NCBI GenBank assembly: GCA_944392985.1
Contig: CALXYL010000004.1
Coordinates: 1 to 64,000 of the forward strand
Origin: an uncultured Spirochaetaceae bacterium
GTDB lineage: Bacteria > Spirochaetota > Spirochaetia > Sphaerochaetales > Sphaerochaetaceae
Direction: 5' to 3'
Length of the DNA stretch: 64,000 bases
Position numbers and translations under genes: made by a program. Below, in pieces: positions 18,152 through 28,097 of the stretch (position 1 is the stretch's first letter; every line of letters starts with the position of its first letter). The notes below the pieces were generated by a model. It made no database searches. It was not told the origin of the DNA and saw only the letters and a program-made list of their open reading frames with translations.

Positions 18152-18533
18152 CCTTGTATGTGATTCTCCATTCCATCCTGCTGACAGCGCTGAGGGTGCA
18201 GTAGATGGAGCATGATGAAGAGGCTTTCTCCACCAGACGCTCGAATTCATCCCTGTCCTCAGCCCCTGTCACTGTGATATCAAGCAGGGTATGCTCAAGC
18301 ATCCTAGGGCTTGGGCCATCGCGCTTGATCCCAATAACCTCTATATCCACATTCTTCCATCCGCTCTTCCTCTCATAGCTGGATAGGGTTGAATAGAAGC
18401 ATCCGGCGAGAGCTCCAAGAAGGTACTCATATGGTCCTGTTGCCTGGGTGTAGTCATATTCCTTCCCCAGCGCATTCTCGAAATAACGGCGATCCCCGGT
18501 GAAATGCGCCATGACTGAACGTCTCTGTCCCAT
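18144..18533 (-). CDS. OsmC-family peroxiredoxin-like protein
   Basis: 129 residues. The two redox cysteines of the family are visible: Cys45 in GALAGCFYSTL and Cys108 in SSCSIYCTLS (with Cys112 nearby). OsmC-type proteins reduce organic hydroperoxides in the cytoplasm. The gene is apparently leaderless: TATAAT, six bases, ATG. A start at Met8 is possible but lacks an SD. Confidence 0.85.
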   Translation of the reverse strand: MGQRRSVMAHFTGDRRYFENALGKEYDYTQATGPYEYLLGALAGCFYSTLSSYERKSGWKNVDIEVIGIKRDGPSPRMLEHTLLDITVTGAEDRDEFERLVEKASSSCSIYCTLSAVSRMEWRITYKDD

Positions 18534-18567
18534 ATGATGATTATACCAGACTGCTTTCCGCTTACAA
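18531..18567 (-). promoter_or_regulatory. Leaderless promoter of osmC
   Basis: TTGTAA (18567-18562), 16 bp, TATAAT (18545-18540), CATCAT, ATG at 18533. Confidence 0.62.
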
Positions 18568-19692
18568 TCCTGAAGATCCTGAGATGCTTTCTGTGGCTAT
18601 GGCTGCTGTAGCTGCTGCCCATCCCAGGCTGTATCCTCCACAGTCCGCATCAACATCGATGATATCCCCGATGAAATAGAGGCCGCTGACGGATCTGGAT
18701 TCCATCGTATCCGCATTGATCTCCGCTGTGCTGACGCCACCGCGTGTGGACATGGCGCTTGATGCGATGGGAGAGGCAAGGAAGGGGTGACGATGCAGTT
18801 TTCCTTCTGCCTCCCTTTCCTCCGCTTTCGAGAGATTGGCGATCCTCTTCTCCCCGATGCTGCCAAGAAGAGCCGTAGCAAGGCGGGGTGGGATGTGTAT
18901 GGCGTTCTTCAGAAGGGATGCACCATGCTTTTCCCTCAGCGTGTGGATATCCTCATCGGAGAATGAGATCGTTATTCTCTCCTTCCTCCCATTGAGGAAA
19001 CGTGAGAAATCCTCAGCCACGGGCCCTGAGATACCTCGTCGGGTTATGACTGCACTGCCAGTAACAGCTGTTTTCCCCATCGCTATCGTTATATCCAGCG
19101 ACACGCCTTCAGCTTTTCCGAGAGATGGTTCCAGGGAGAGTGCGGCAAGAGCTGGAGATGGTGCGATGACTGTGTGGCCAAGCATCCGCGCCAGTGCATA
19201 GCCGCTTCCATCTGAGCCTGTATGGGGATAGGCGTTGCCTCCTGCTGCGATTATGATGCGCTCTGCCTCTATGCTTCCCTTCTCTGTTGATACAATGAAT
19301 ATGCCATCATGCTTTCCTATGGAAACAGCTCTTCCATGGATGATCGCTGGCCTATGGGACATCAGGGCATCACGTACAGAATGGGAATCCCCGGAGAGAG
19401 GGAAGATCTTCCCATTCTCATCCACCGGCTCGATTCCCAGCCTCCTGAAGTGGTCTATGTTCCTGTCTGGAGGATATGAATAAAGAACCTTCCTGATGAA
19501 AGGAAGGCTCCCGTGGTAGTGTGGCAGCAGCTCCGGGACAGCGGCATTGTGTGCGTAGTTGCATCGTCCTCCGCCTGTCAGCAGCAGCTTCCTCCCACAA
19601 TCTTCGTTCTGTTCAAGGATCGTGGCATCCGGAAGGAGGGAAGAGGCATAAAGCCCGGCTGCCCCTCCTCCGATGATGAGCGTTCCTATCAT
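18562..19692 (-). CDS. FAD-dependent oxidoreductase (HI0933/YhiN/BaiN-like)
   Basis: 376 residues. It starts with a dinucleotide-binding fingerprint IIGGGAAGLYAS, followed by the GGGRCNYAHN segment near 40 typical of the HI0933 flavoprotein family, and ends with a GDIIDVDADCGGYSLGWA FAD loop. Substrate is unknown. The start overlaps the aspS stop by 4 bp, so it is expressed with aspS. The last 33 bp are close to the osmC promoter. Confidence 0.88.
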   Translation of the reverse strand: MIGTLIIGGGAAGLYASSLLPDATILEQNEDCGRKLLLTGGGRCNYAHNAAVPELLPHYHGSLPFIRKVLYSYPPDRNIDHFRRLGIEPVDENGKIFPLSGDSHSVRDALMSHRPAIIHGRAVSIGKHDGIFIVSTEKGSIEAERIIIAAGGNAYPHTGSDGSGYALARMLGHTVIAPSPALAALSLEPSLGKAEGVSLDITIAMGKTAVTGSAVITRRGISGPVAEDFSRFLNGRKERITISFSDEDIHTLREKHGASLLKNAIHIPPRLATALLGSIGEKRIANLSKAEEREAEGKLHRHPFLASPIASSAMSTRGGVSTAEINADTMESRSVSGLYFIGDIIDVDADCGGYSLGWAAATAAIATESISGSSGL

Positions 19693-21479
19693 CTCTCTTT
19701 CTTGTCTTCGACGACCCTGAGGTGGAGTTCCTCAAGCTGCTTGTCCTCGACATATGAAGGGCTGTCGTCCATTGGGGAGAGCGCTGCTGTGTTCTTCGGG
19801 AACGCAATGACCTCCTTGATCGATGCCTCATTTGCGATGATCATGCAGAGCCTGTCGATGCCAGGAGCGATTCCTCCGTGCGGTGGCGGGCTGAAGCGGA
19901 ATGCATCGAGAAGGAATCCGAAGCGCTCCTTCGAGACCTCATCTGGAATATTGCATATCCTGAAGATCCTCTTCTGCAGCTCGACATCATGGATCCTTAT
20001 CGAGCCGGAGGCAAGTTCGTAGCCATTGAGGACCAGATCATAGAGATCTCCCTTCACTGATCCTGGATCGGACTCAAGCGTGTCGAGATATTCCGTCTGC
20101 GGCATCGAGAACATGTGGTGGGCAGCTTCCCAGTGTCCCTCGTCCTCGTTGTACTCAAAAAGCGGGAAATCGATGATCCAGCAGAACTCGAATCCAGGCT
20201 TTATGAGGCCGAGATCAGCGCCAAGGCGGGAACGCACCGCGCCCATTGATGTGCAGCACTTCTTCCAGTCCTTCTCTGCGATCATGAGAATGACATCGCC
20301 GTCCTTTGCTCCGGTTTCTGAAAGCACTTCGCCTTCCATTCCCTGGAAGAACTTCGAGACGCCTCCTGACACAGTGCCGTTCTCGCATTTCATCCATGCA
20401 AGTCCATGTGCCCCGTAGATCTTTGCGGCGTTCTCAAGCTCGGAAAGGTACTTTCTTGTGTAGTCATGTCCCTCTGTCCTAGGCGCGACGACATACTTGA
20501 CGAATCCACCTTCTGCAAGCGTGTCAGTGAATGCCTTGAACGAGGAGCGCGAGGCGAAGGATGAGGCATCCTTTATCTCCACGCCGAACCTGAGATCCGG
20601 CTTGTCGCATCCGTAGGTATTCATTGCATCGTGGTATGTGATACGGCGGAAATGGGCGGGAAGCTCAATGTTAAGGACGTTCCTGAATACATGTCCGAAA
20701 AGATCCTCCATCAACGCAAGGACATCATCACGCTTGACATAGCTCATCTCGATATCGAGCTGGGTGAATTCCAGCTGTCTGTCTCCACGGGGATCCTCAT
20801 CGCGATAGCACCTTGCGATCTGGAAGTATTTGTCGAAGCCTGAGACCATCAGCAGCTGCTTGTAGAGCTGAGGGGACTGCGGCAGCGCGAAGAACTTCCC
20901 TGGGTAGATCCTGGAAGGAACGAGGAAGTCACGTGCGCCTTCCGGCGTGCTCCTGATGAGGGTTGGTGTCTCGATCTCAAGGAAATCCGTGCCGTAGAAA
21001 TACTCCCTGATGGCGCGCACGATCTCATGGCGCATCCTTATCCTCTTCTGCATTCCGAAGCATCTGAGGTCAAGGAAGCGGTATTTGAGCCTGAGATCCT
21101 CCCTGGAATTGTTCTCCTCATCGATCATGAAGGGGAGGGTATCGCATTTTGAGAGTATCTCGATCCTCTCGGCTTTCACCTCGATCTCCCCGGTGGACAT
21201 GTCGGGATTGATCATCTCGTCCGGGCGGCGGCGTACAATGCCACGGACGGCAATGCAGTATTCCAGCTTCAGCTCATTCGCTTTCGCCTGGAGTTCCTCA
21301 GGTGCGTCATCATCGACGACGACCTGGGTGATGCCGTATCTGTCGCGGAGATTCAGGAAATGGAGAGCTCCATGATTCCTGTTCCTGTGAACCCATCCAT
21401 TGAGAATGACCGTCTTTCCTTCGTCTGCAGCCCTGAGAGCGCCGCACGTAGCGGTGCGCTGCATGAATGCTTCTTCCAT
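19689..21479 (-). CDS. aspS: Aspartyl-tRNA synthetase (bacterial type)
   Basis: 596 residues. It has the N-terminal OB-fold (VILNGWVHRNRNHGALHFLNLRDRYG near 20), motif 1/2 regions (FLEIETPTLIRSTPEGARDFLVPSR near 165; RCYRDEDPRGDRQLEFTQLDIEMS near 217), and motif 3 PPPHGGIAPGIDRL near 540. The long insertion marks the bacterial form. Start 21479 has GGAGGAG 5 nt upstream; the upstream frame to 21539 is rejected on that basis. Confidence 0.97.
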   Translation of the reverse strand: MEEAFMQRTATCGALRAADEGKTVILNGWVHRNRNHGALHFLNLRDRYGITQVVVDDDAPEELQAKANELKLEYCIAVRGIVRRRPDEMINPDMSTGEIEVKAERIEILSKCDTLPFMIDEENNSREDLRLKYRFLDLRCFGMQKRIRMRHEIVRAIREYFYGTDFLEIETPTLIRSTPEGARDFLVPSRIYPGKFFALPQSPQLYKQLLMVSGFDKYFQIARCYRDEDPRGDRQLEFTQLDIEMSYVKRDDVLALMEDLFGHVFRNVLNIELPAHFRRITYHDAMNTYGCDKPDLRFGVEIKDASSFASRSSFKAFTDTLAEGGFVKYVVAPRTEGHDYTRKYLSELENAAKIYGAHGLAWMKCENGTVSGGVSKFFQGMEGEVLSETGAKDGDVILMIAEKDWKKCCTSMGAVRSRLGADLGLIKPGFEFCWIIDFPLFEYNEDEGHWEAAHHMFSMPQTEYLDTLESDPGSVKGDLYDLVLNGYELASGSIRIHDVELQKRIFRICNIPDEVSKERFGFLLDAFRFSPPPHGGIAPGIDRLCMIIANEASIKEVIAFPKNTAALSPMDDSPSYVEDKQLEELHLRVVEDKKER

Positions 21480-21753
21480 AAAGCTCCTCCGGCTATCTGT
21501 GGATGATATCATCTCAAAGGACAAAAGAAAAGCGAGCATGAGCTGTTTGTCCGTGGGGGGATCTGAGGTTTTCTGCGTTCATGCTCGCTGACTGTAATAT
21601 CGCATTTCACGGCGTTTTTGAAAATGAAGTTAACGTGAAGATTTTAGTTGTTTTATTTGTTGTGAAATGTGGGTACCAATCCTCAGCCTCTTCTGTTTTT
21701 TCCCCTCCGGTTATGAAAAATCAGTGCTGATCGTGAGTTATTCCCATGTTGCA

Positions 21754-21791
21754 GATATTCCCCCTTCTGTATCGCAGAAAGGGGAAATATC
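21754..21791 (-). terminator. Hairpin downstream of carB
   Basis: Long inverted repeat GATATTCCCCCTTCTG / CAGAAAGGGGAAATATC with one mismatch, located just past carB. It lacks a T-run but is the only strong structure in the gap 21592-21808. The rest of the gap is A+T-rich and I see nothing else in it. Confidence 0.5.
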
Positions 21792-21808
21792 CTAGCAAAT
21801 GTTAAGCA

Positions 21809-24800
21809 TTATCCTCTTCGATCCAGCTTTGGAAGCTCCCTGACGATGAATCTGTTTTCCTGCAGGTACCGGATCGCCTCAACCGCGGCACGCGCGGCAC
21901 TGGTTGTGGTGGTGTAGGGTATGTGGGCCCTTACGGCTTCCGTGCGTATGTCATCATCGCTCTGACGTGACCGGAATCCCATCGGCGTATTGATGATGAG
22001 GTCCGCTTTCCTCTCCCTGATGTAGTCAACGATGTTCGGATGCCCATCCTGTGTCTTAAGCACAACATCAGCAAGGATCCCGGCACTGTAGAGATCGCGG
22101 GCTGTACCCTTTGTCGCGAGGATATGGAAGCCCATCTCCTCAAGGGCCTTGGCAATCGGCACGATCGTCTTGCGGTCCTTGCTGTTGACGCTGATGATGA
22201 CGCGGCCTGATGTGGGCAGCTTGTTGAATGACGCCGCCTGGCTTTTCGCATAGGCTTCTCCGAAAGTGCGGCCGTATCCGACGACTTCTCCGGTGCTCCT
22301 CATCTCTGGGCCGAGCGCTGGATCGACATGGGGGAACCTGTCGAAGGAGAATACTGCTTCCTTGATCGCCCATCCTGTGATGCAGCGCCCTTCGGCATAT
22401 GTTCCTTCCTCCTTCACAAGCCCCTGGCTGACAAGATCCTTGCCTTGCCAGACGCGCACTGCGGCATCAACGAGATCAACGCCGCTGGACTTCGATATGA
22501 AAGGAACGGTGCGGCTTGCCCTTGGATTGACCTCGATGATGTAGAGCTTTCCATCCTTCTCGGCAAACTGTATGTTCATCAGTCCCCTTACGGATAGATG
22601 GCGGGCAAGGCTCAGTGTCCATTCCTTCATCTCCTGGAGTATCTCAGGCTTGCTCTTGTAGGGAGGGAACACCGCGGCGCTGTCTCCGGAGTGTATTCCT
22701 GCTGCCTCGATGTGCTGCAGTATTCCGCCGATGTACACGGACTTCCCGTCAGAGACTGCATCGAGGTCGTACTCGAATGCATCCTCAAGGAACTGGTCGA
22801 CAAGGACGGGGGAGTCCTCTGACACAGTGACTTCGGGTTTCCTGATGAATTCCTCAAGCCCATCGTCATCATAGGCGATGAACATCGCGCGTCCACCGAG
22901 CACGAAGGATGGCCTGAGCAGCACTGGGAATCCGATCTCATGTGCTTTCTCCTTGATCTCTGCTACCGTTGCAGCGCTTCTGTTCTCAGGCTGCCTGAGC
23001 CCCAGCTTCCTTACGAGCGCGGAGAAGAGCCCTCTGTCCTCGGTCTCATCGATGCTTGAGAGCGATGTGCCGATGATGTTCGCCCCATTCCTTTCCAGAT
23101 CCGCCGCCATGTTCAGCGGTGTCTGTCCGCCAAGCTGCACCACTACGTCCTTCGTTCCTTCCTTCTCCATGATCAGCAGCACATCCTCTGCGGTAAGCGG
23201 AGCGATATAGAGCCTGTCGGATGTATTGTAGTCTGTAGAGACAGTCTCGGGATTGCTGTTGATCATCACTGTCTTCCTGCCAAGGCGCCTGAATGCCTTC
23301 GACGAGAGCGTACAGCAGGTATCGAACTCAAGACCCTGCCCGATCCTGTTCGGGCCAGAGGCGACGATGATGACGGCATCCTTTCCAAGTCCTTCGCCTT
23401 CATCCTCCTCGGAGAATGATGTGTAGCAGTATGGGGTAAGGGCCTTGAATTCCCCTGCGCAGGTGTCTACATAGTGGCGTGCGGGAACCAGGCGCACAGG
23501 TGGTCTGCATCCTGAATGCTTCTCAATATGGCCATCAGAAAGCCCAGCTTCCTTTGCCTTCCTGTAGAGAGCTTCTGTCAGATTCCCCCTTTCCAGGGCC
23601 TCATCCAGTTCCTTCTGCTCCGTAAGGAGGCTCAGGAAGTAGATATCGAAACCTGTGATCCTTGAGAGCTTCTCCAGATCCTCTTCCCCGTTCCTTATCG
23701 CGGTATAGGCAGCAAGATATCTCAGCGGATGTGCGGAGCGAAGCAGCAGATCAGCATCATAGCGCGCAGGATCGAGCGTTTCGATGCCATCCAGCTTCTG
23801 CTCGGAGGATCTGAATGCCTTGTTCATCGCTTCGAGCGCGGTGCGTCCAAGTGCAAGGGTCTCTCCTACGGATCTCATCTGTGTTCCGAGAGCTGATGCC
23901 TCCAGCGGGAATTTCTCCAGTTCAAAGCGAGGAACCTTCACGGCGACGTAGTCCAGTGCAGGTTCAAAGCATGATACCGACTCGCCTGTGATCTCATTCT
24001 CAACCTCGTCAAGCGTGTATCCGACAGCGAGCTTGGCGGAGATTCTTGCGATCGGGAAGCCTGTGGCCTTGCTGGCAAGCGCGGAGGAGCGTGAGACACG
24101 TGGATTCATCTCGATGACGATCATCCTGGAATGATCCGGCGAAAGGGCGAACTGCACGTTCGAGCCGCCACAGTCAACGCCGACAGCCCTGAGTATCTCG
24201 ATGGAGGCAGTCCTCATCCTCTGGTATTCATTGTCAGAGAGCGTCTGGATCGGAGCGATAGTGATGCTGTCACCGGTATGGACGCCCATGGGATCGACAT
24301 TCTCGATGGAGCAGACGATGATAGCATTGTCCTTCCTGTCCCTCATTACCTCCATCTCGAACTCCCTCCAGCCGATCAGGGATTCCTCGATCAGGATCTC
24401 CCCGACGGGACTCATCGCAAGGGCATGTTCACAAAGCGGTATGAAATCCTCTTCCTTCTCCGCGATCGATCCTCCCATTCCGCCAAGCGTGAATGAAGGT
24501 CGGATGATAAGCGGAAGAGGAATGGACTTCCTGATCTCGATTGCATCCTCGATGCTGTGGGCGATGCCACTTCTCGCGCTTTCGTAGCCAAGGGATGTGA
24601 CGATGTCCTTGAACTTCCCTCTGTCCTCAGCTCTTTCGATGGCTTCTGCAGAGGCTCCGATGACCTTCACCCCATACTTCTCGAGAATGCCTTCCTTCTC
24701 AAGCTCCATCGTCAGATTCAGTGCCGTCTGCCCGCCCATTGTCGACAGGATGGCGTCAGGCCCCACCTGGTCGAAGATCCTCTCGATGTATTCCTTCTTC

Positions 24801-25003
24801 AGCGGTTCGAGGAAGATATGGTCAGCGAGACCTGGAGTCGTCATGACTGTCGCGGGGTTTGGATTGATGAGGGAGACTTCGTAGCCTTCCTCCTTGAGGG
24901 CCCTGACAGCCTGGTTGCCGGAATAATCGAATTCACATGCCTGCCCGATGACGATCGGCCCCGATCCTATAACCAGAATATGATGTATATCGTCCCTTCT
25001 CAT
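21809..25003 (-). CDS. carB: Carbamoyl-phosphate synthase large subunit
   Basis: 1064 residues, the usual size. It has two ATP-grasp halves: HILVIGSGPIVIGQACEFDYSG near 10 and IIVASGPNRIGQGLEFDTCC near 535, with MNPRVSRSSALASKATG and VNPRASRTVPFISK marking the carboxyphosphate and carbamate sites. The C-terminal MGS-like allosteric domain covers about 930-1055. It makes carbamoyl phosphate for pyrimidine and arginine synthesis. Its ATG overlaps the carA stop by 4 bp. Confidence 0.97.
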   Translation of the reverse strand: MRRDDIHHILVIGSGPIVIGQACEFDYSGNQAVRALKEEGYEVSLINPNPATVMTTPGLADHIFLEPLKKEYIERIFDQVGPDAILSTMGGQTALNLTMELEKEGILEKYGVKVIGASAEAIERAEDRGKFKDIVTSLGYESARSGIAHSIEDAIEIRKSIPLPLIIRPSFTLGGMGGSIAEKEEDFIPLCEHALAMSPVGEILIEESLIGWREFEMEVMRDRKDNAIIVCSIENVDPMGVHTGDSITIAPIQTLSDNEYQRMRTASIEILRAVGVDCGGSNVQFALSPDHSRMIVIEMNPRVSRSSALASKATGFPIARISAKLAVGYTLDEVENEITGESVSCFEPALDYVAVKVPRFELEKFPLEASALGTQMRSVGETLALGRTALEAMNKAFRSSEQKLDGIETLDPARYDADLLLRSAHPLRYLAAYTAIRNGEEDLEKLSRITGFDIYFLSLLTEQKELDEALERGNLTEALYRKAKEAGLSDGHIEKHSGCRPPVRLVPARHYVDTCAGEFKALTPYCYTSFSEEDEGEGLGKDAVIIVASGPNRIGQGLEFDTCCTLSSKAFRRLGRKTVMINSNPETVSTDYNTSDRLYIAPLTAEDVLLIMEKEGTKDVVVQLGGQTPLNMAADLERNGANIIGTSLSSIDETEDRGLFSALVRKLGLRQPENRSAATVAEIKEKAHEIGFPVLLRPSFVLGGRAMFIAYDDDGLEEFIRKPEVTVSEDSPVLVDQFLEDAFEYDLDAVSDGKSVYIGGILQHIEAAGIHSGDSAAVFPPYKSKPEILQEMKEWTLSLARHLSVRGLMNIQFAEKDGKLYIIEVNPRASRTVPFISKSSGVDLVDAAVRVWQGKDLVSQGLVKEEGTYAEGRCITGWAIKEAVFSFDRFPHVDPALGPEMRSTGEVVGYGRTFGEAYAKSQAASFNKLPTSGRVIISVNSKDRKTIVPIAKALEEMGFHILATKGTARDLYSAGILADVVLKTQDGHPNIVDYIRERKADLIINTPMGFRSRQSDDDIRTEAVRAHIPYTTTTSAARAAVEAIRYLQENRFIVRELPKLDRRG

Positions 25004-26103
25004 CTTGCCTTCTCCATGAATGTGTCGAAGATAGCCTCAGCTTCCTCCGGTCCGGGGGCGGCTTCAGGGTGGAACTGCACGGAACGCACATTGAGCGTTT
25101 CATCGAAAAGTCCTTCCACTGTGCCATCATCTGCATTCTCGAACCAGATCGAAGTCGTCTCCGGAAGCGAATCCCTCACTGTCATGAATCCATGGTTCTG
25201 GGCTGTGACGAAAGTCCTCCCTGTCAGCGCTGAGCGCACCGGCTGGTTGGAGCCATGGTGTCCGAACTTCATCTTCTCCGTGCGTCCCCCGATGGCAATC
25301 GTTATGATCTGATGCCCAAGGCAGATGCCCTCGATGGGCAGCTTCCCGATAAGTGCCCTGACCATTTCAACCGCCTCTGTCAGAAGGGCGGGGTCTCCAG
25401 GGCCATTGGAAAGGAAGAGTGCGTCTGGATCGAGGGCGAGGATATCCTCCGCCTTTGCCGTGTGGGGCAGGAGCGTCACGGAAGCGCCCCTCCTGTACAG
25501 ACAGCTGATGATTGAACGCTTGATGCCGTAATCCACGACAGCGAAATGCTTCCTGGGATTCTTCGGAGCCTTCTCAAAGCCCTCTCCCAGATCAGGATCC
25601 TTCACAGCTTGCTTCACGGAGACACCATCGATGAGATCACGCTCCGTGATGAGAGGAAATGATGCGAGAAGGGCTTCTGCTTCGGTACGCTTCTCCGGAG
25701 GGAAGATCACGGCATTCTGTGAGCCATGATCGCGCAGGTGGAGCGTGATCGCCCTTGTATCGACTCCTTCGATGCCGGTGATGCCGTTTTCCCGGAGGAA
25801 AGCATCGAGTGTGATCCTTCCTTTCATCACCGGGCCTCTGTAGAGCTTCTTCACAATAAGAGCAGCGGCTTTGATTCCGCTGCTCTCGCTGTCCGTTTCC
25901 GCGATGCCGTAATTTCCGATCATCGGGCTCGTCATCATGACGATCTGTCCTGCATAGGAGGGATCTGTGAGGATTTCCTGGTATCCGGGGATACCTGTAT
26001 TGAATACAGCCTCGCCGATAGCGATAACACCCTCGGCTCCGAATGCTGTTCCGGTGAATTCCTTGCCGTCCCTTAGTCTGAGAATTGCCTGTCTTTCCAT
26101 CAT
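25000..26103 (-). CDS. carA: Carbamoyl-phosphate synthase small subunit (glutaminase)
   Basis: 367 residues from the first of two adjacent ATGs. The class I amidotransferase triad is present: GICLGHQI (Cys near 264), and VQFHPEAAPGPEE (His/Glu near 345). It supplies ammonia from glutamine to CarB. A promoter TTGAAT-18-TACTAT precedes it with a very short leader of about 4 nt and a weak GGAA site. Confidence 0.96.
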   Translation of the reverse strand: MMERQAILRLRDGKEFTGTAFGAEGVIAIGEAVFNTGIPGYQEILTDPSYAGQIVMMTSPMIGNYGIAETDSESSGIKAAALIVKKLYRGPVMKGRITLDAFLRENGITGIEGVDTRAITLHLRDHGSQNAVIFPPEKRTEAEALLASFPLITERDLIDGVSVKQAVKDPDLGEGFEKAPKNPRKHFAVVDYGIKRSIISCLYRRGASVTLLPHTAKAEDILALDPDALFLSNGPGDPALLTEAVEMVRALIGKLPIEGICLGHQIITIAIGGRTEKMKFGHHGSNQPVRSALTGRTFVTAQNHGFMTVRDSLPETTSIWFENADDGTVEGLFDETLNVRSVQFHPEAAPGPEEAEAIFDTFMEKAR

Positions 26104-26184
26104 TTTTCCGGTGAATAGTACCTTGAATCGGAAGGAATATTCAACGGATCTGCAACAAAAGCAACATAGCGCAACAGCGCTTTA

Positions 26185-26961
26185 TCATGCAGAGATGCTT
26201 ATATCGCCGCTTTCCGTCGTGACGGCAATCGATGCATTGTCCGTGCCGCCGGATGATGGCATCTCCAGCCCGAATATCCTTGCATCCCCGGAGGCTGTCT
26301 GCCAGCGCACTGCGCCGCGTGCGGAATGTATCGAGATGTTTCCTGATGCGGAGAGGGCCCTGACGGAGGACTCTTCATCCGGAACGATGTAGATATTCCC
26401 CGAGGATGTGCTTGCTGAGATCCCTCCTGAGGTGCTGATCGCCGTAATGGATCCGGACGCGCTTGAGAGCTCTGTGATTCCTGCTTCTGTCTCCGTGAGC
26501 GTTATGCTTCCCGAGGCGCTTTCCGCCTTGAGCGAATCGCTTTCCAATGACGTGATGATCATGCTGCCGCTTGAGGTTGAGATCGATATGCTTCCCGCTC
26601 TTACCGATGATAGATCGACATCACCGGAAGATGTGCTTACTGAAAGGGATGCGATTGCCTCTGCGGGAAGCTCTATCCCGAGGATTCCCATGCTTCCTGT
26701 CTCTATGGTTATCCTGTTGCCATCGTGTGTTACAAAAAGGTCATCAGCATGGCTGAGCCTTGCCTTGATATCATTGCCATTGGATGTGGATACGAATACT
26801 GATGTCTTTCCTGCGATGATCGAGAGCTCTGTGGCGGATGTGGCTGGGAACACAGCTTCTGAATTCCTTGCAGAGCGCACTGTGCTGACAGCGAGCAGGA
26901 CTGCAAGCATTATGACTGCAGTTATGAGGATGTATCTCCTGCTTCTTGGGTTGTCGTCCAT
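26185..26961 (-). CDS. DUF4097-type anchored beta-repeat protein
   Basis: 258 residues from the second of two adjacent ATGs, which overlaps the previous stop (TGATG) behind AAAGGAG. One membrane segment (about 10-30) is followed by a Ser/Thr/Gly-rich parallel beta-helix of short repeats such as SGDVDLSSVRAGSISISTSSGS, typical of DUF4097. The domain is expected outside the inner membrane. Its coupling to a PspC-domain gene is a common arrangement and hints at an envelope-stress role. Confidence 0.78.
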   Translation of the reverse strand: MDDNPRSRRYILITAVIMLAVLLAVSTVRSARNSEAVFPATSATELSIIAGKTSVFVSTSNGNDIKARLSHADDLFVTHDGNRITIETGSMGILGIELPAEAIASLSVSTSSGDVDLSSVRAGSISISTSSGSMIITSLESDSLKAESASGSITLTETEAGITELSSASGSITAISTSGGISASTSSGNIYIVPDEESSVRALSASGNISIHSARGAVRWQTASGDARIFGLEMPSSGGTDNASIAVTTESGDISISA

Positions 26962-27284
26962 CATTCTCCTTTCCTCGGCTCCCCGCTTATCTTACCATCA
27001 TCAGGCGCTTCTTCGTAGGTCACGTCAATCGGTTCATCGCTGTTTCCCCCGATTATGTCACCCTTCTGCTGAGGAGGAAGTATCAGCGCAAGAGCAAGAT
27101 AGACTGCAATCCCCGGGACCACTCCTGTGAAAAGCACGATCAGGAAAACGATCAGCCTTGTCATGCCAGGATTGAGGCCACGCCACTCGGCAAGTCCTGT
27201 TACGACACCGAAGATCATCCCACGAGGGGAGCGTGTCCATCTTCTTGTCCTTACCCAGCTGCCGCATTGGTCATTCCTGATCAT
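26961..27284 (-). CDS. PspC-domain protein
   Basis: 107 residues. It carries the PspC signature: SPRGMIFGVVTGLAEWRGLNPGMTRLIVFLIVLFTGVVPGIAVYLALALILPP at about 20-72, spanning an amphipathic and a hydrophobic segment, then a polar tail. PspC domains sense envelope stress. Start 27284 follows GGAGG by 6 nt. It is translationally coupled to the DUF4097 gene. Confidence 0.85.
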   Translation of the reverse strand: MIRNDQCGSWVRTRRWTRSPRGMIFGVVTGLAEWRGLNPGMTRLIVFLIVLFTGVVPGIAVYLALALILPPQQKGDIIGGNSDEPIDVTYEEAPDDGKISGEPRKGE

Positions 27285-27348
27285 TGGATTCCTCCGTACT
27301 GCCATCATACTGCATCCCCGATCATTTCTCCATTCATCCTGATGGAAG

Positions 27349-27386
27349 TTGAATCGGGATGCGCTGTCGGATAGAATCGCTGTATG
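27349..27386 (+). promoter_or_regulatory. Leaderless promoter of rsmI
   Basis: TTGAAT (27349-27354), 17 bp, TAGAAT (27372-27377), CGCTGT, ATG at 27384. No SD. Confidence 0.72.
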
Positions 27387-28097
27387 GACCTATACATGGT
27401 TGCGACTCCGATAGGGAATCTTGAGGATATCACATACAGGGCGGTCAGAGTGCTGGGTGAGGTTGATGTCATTGCCTGTGAGGATACCCGGCATACGATG
27501 CAGCTGCTTTCGCATTATGGCATAAAGAAGCGCCTTATCGCCTGCCATGCCCACAATGAGGCGGAAAGCGCCGAGGGGATCCTCTCCCTTCTGGATAGCG
27601 GACAGAATGTCGCATACTGCTCCGATGCCGGCACCCCTGGTGTTTCCGATCCAGGGGCGAGGCTTGTTGAGAGGATCCGCCAGGATGGAAAGCATCGTGT
27701 GATCCCGATTCCAGGGGCATCTGCGGTTGTATCCCTTGTCTCCGCCGCGGGGAACATAGGGAAGAGCTTCACGTTTGAAGGCTTCCTTTCCCCTAAGAAG
27801 GGCAGGAGGATGAAGAGGCTTGAGGCGCTTTTCGCCGCTGGCAATGCCTTCGTCATCTATGAGTCTCCCTTCAGGATAACCAAGGCACTCAATGACATAA
27901 AGGAAGCGGGGCCAGGCTGCCGTGTCGTCATAGGAAGGGAACTCACGAAGGCGCATGAGGAGATCATTTCCGGGAGTATCGATGAAGTTGAGGCCATGCT
28001 TTCCGCGAGGGAGAGGATAAAGGGGGAGTTCGCTGTGATAGTGATCCCGGGAGCTTGTGATGATAACACCGAAGAAGATACGGAGCCTGAAGCCTAG
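27384..28097 (+). CDS. rsmI: 16S rRNA 2'-O-ribose C1402 methyltransferase RsmI
   Basis: 237 residues. It begins MDLYMVATPIGNLEDITYRA, has CEDTRHTMQLLSHYGI near 35, the SAM-site segment SDAGTPGVSDPG near 80 and IPGASA near 112, as in RsmI/YraL. It methylates C1402 of 16S rRNA. Its 3' end overlaps the start of the next methylase gene by 38 bp. Confidence 0.95.
   Translation: MDLYMVATPIGNLEDITYRAVRVLGEVDVIACEDTRHTMQLLSHYGIKKRLIACHAHNEAESAEGILSLLDSGQNVAYCSDAGTPGVSDPGARLVERIRQDGKHRVIPIPGASAVVSLVSAAGNIGKSFTFEGFLSPKKGRRMKRLEALFAAGNAFVIYESPFRITKALNDIKEAGPGCRVVIGRELTKAHEEIISGSIDEVEAMLSARERIKGEFAVIVIPGACDDNTEEDTEPEA

Noticed and set aside
21554-21560. G6 run upstream of aspS as another phase-variation tract
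   Set aside because: Too short for frequent slippage, and not placed in a promoter spacer or reading frame.
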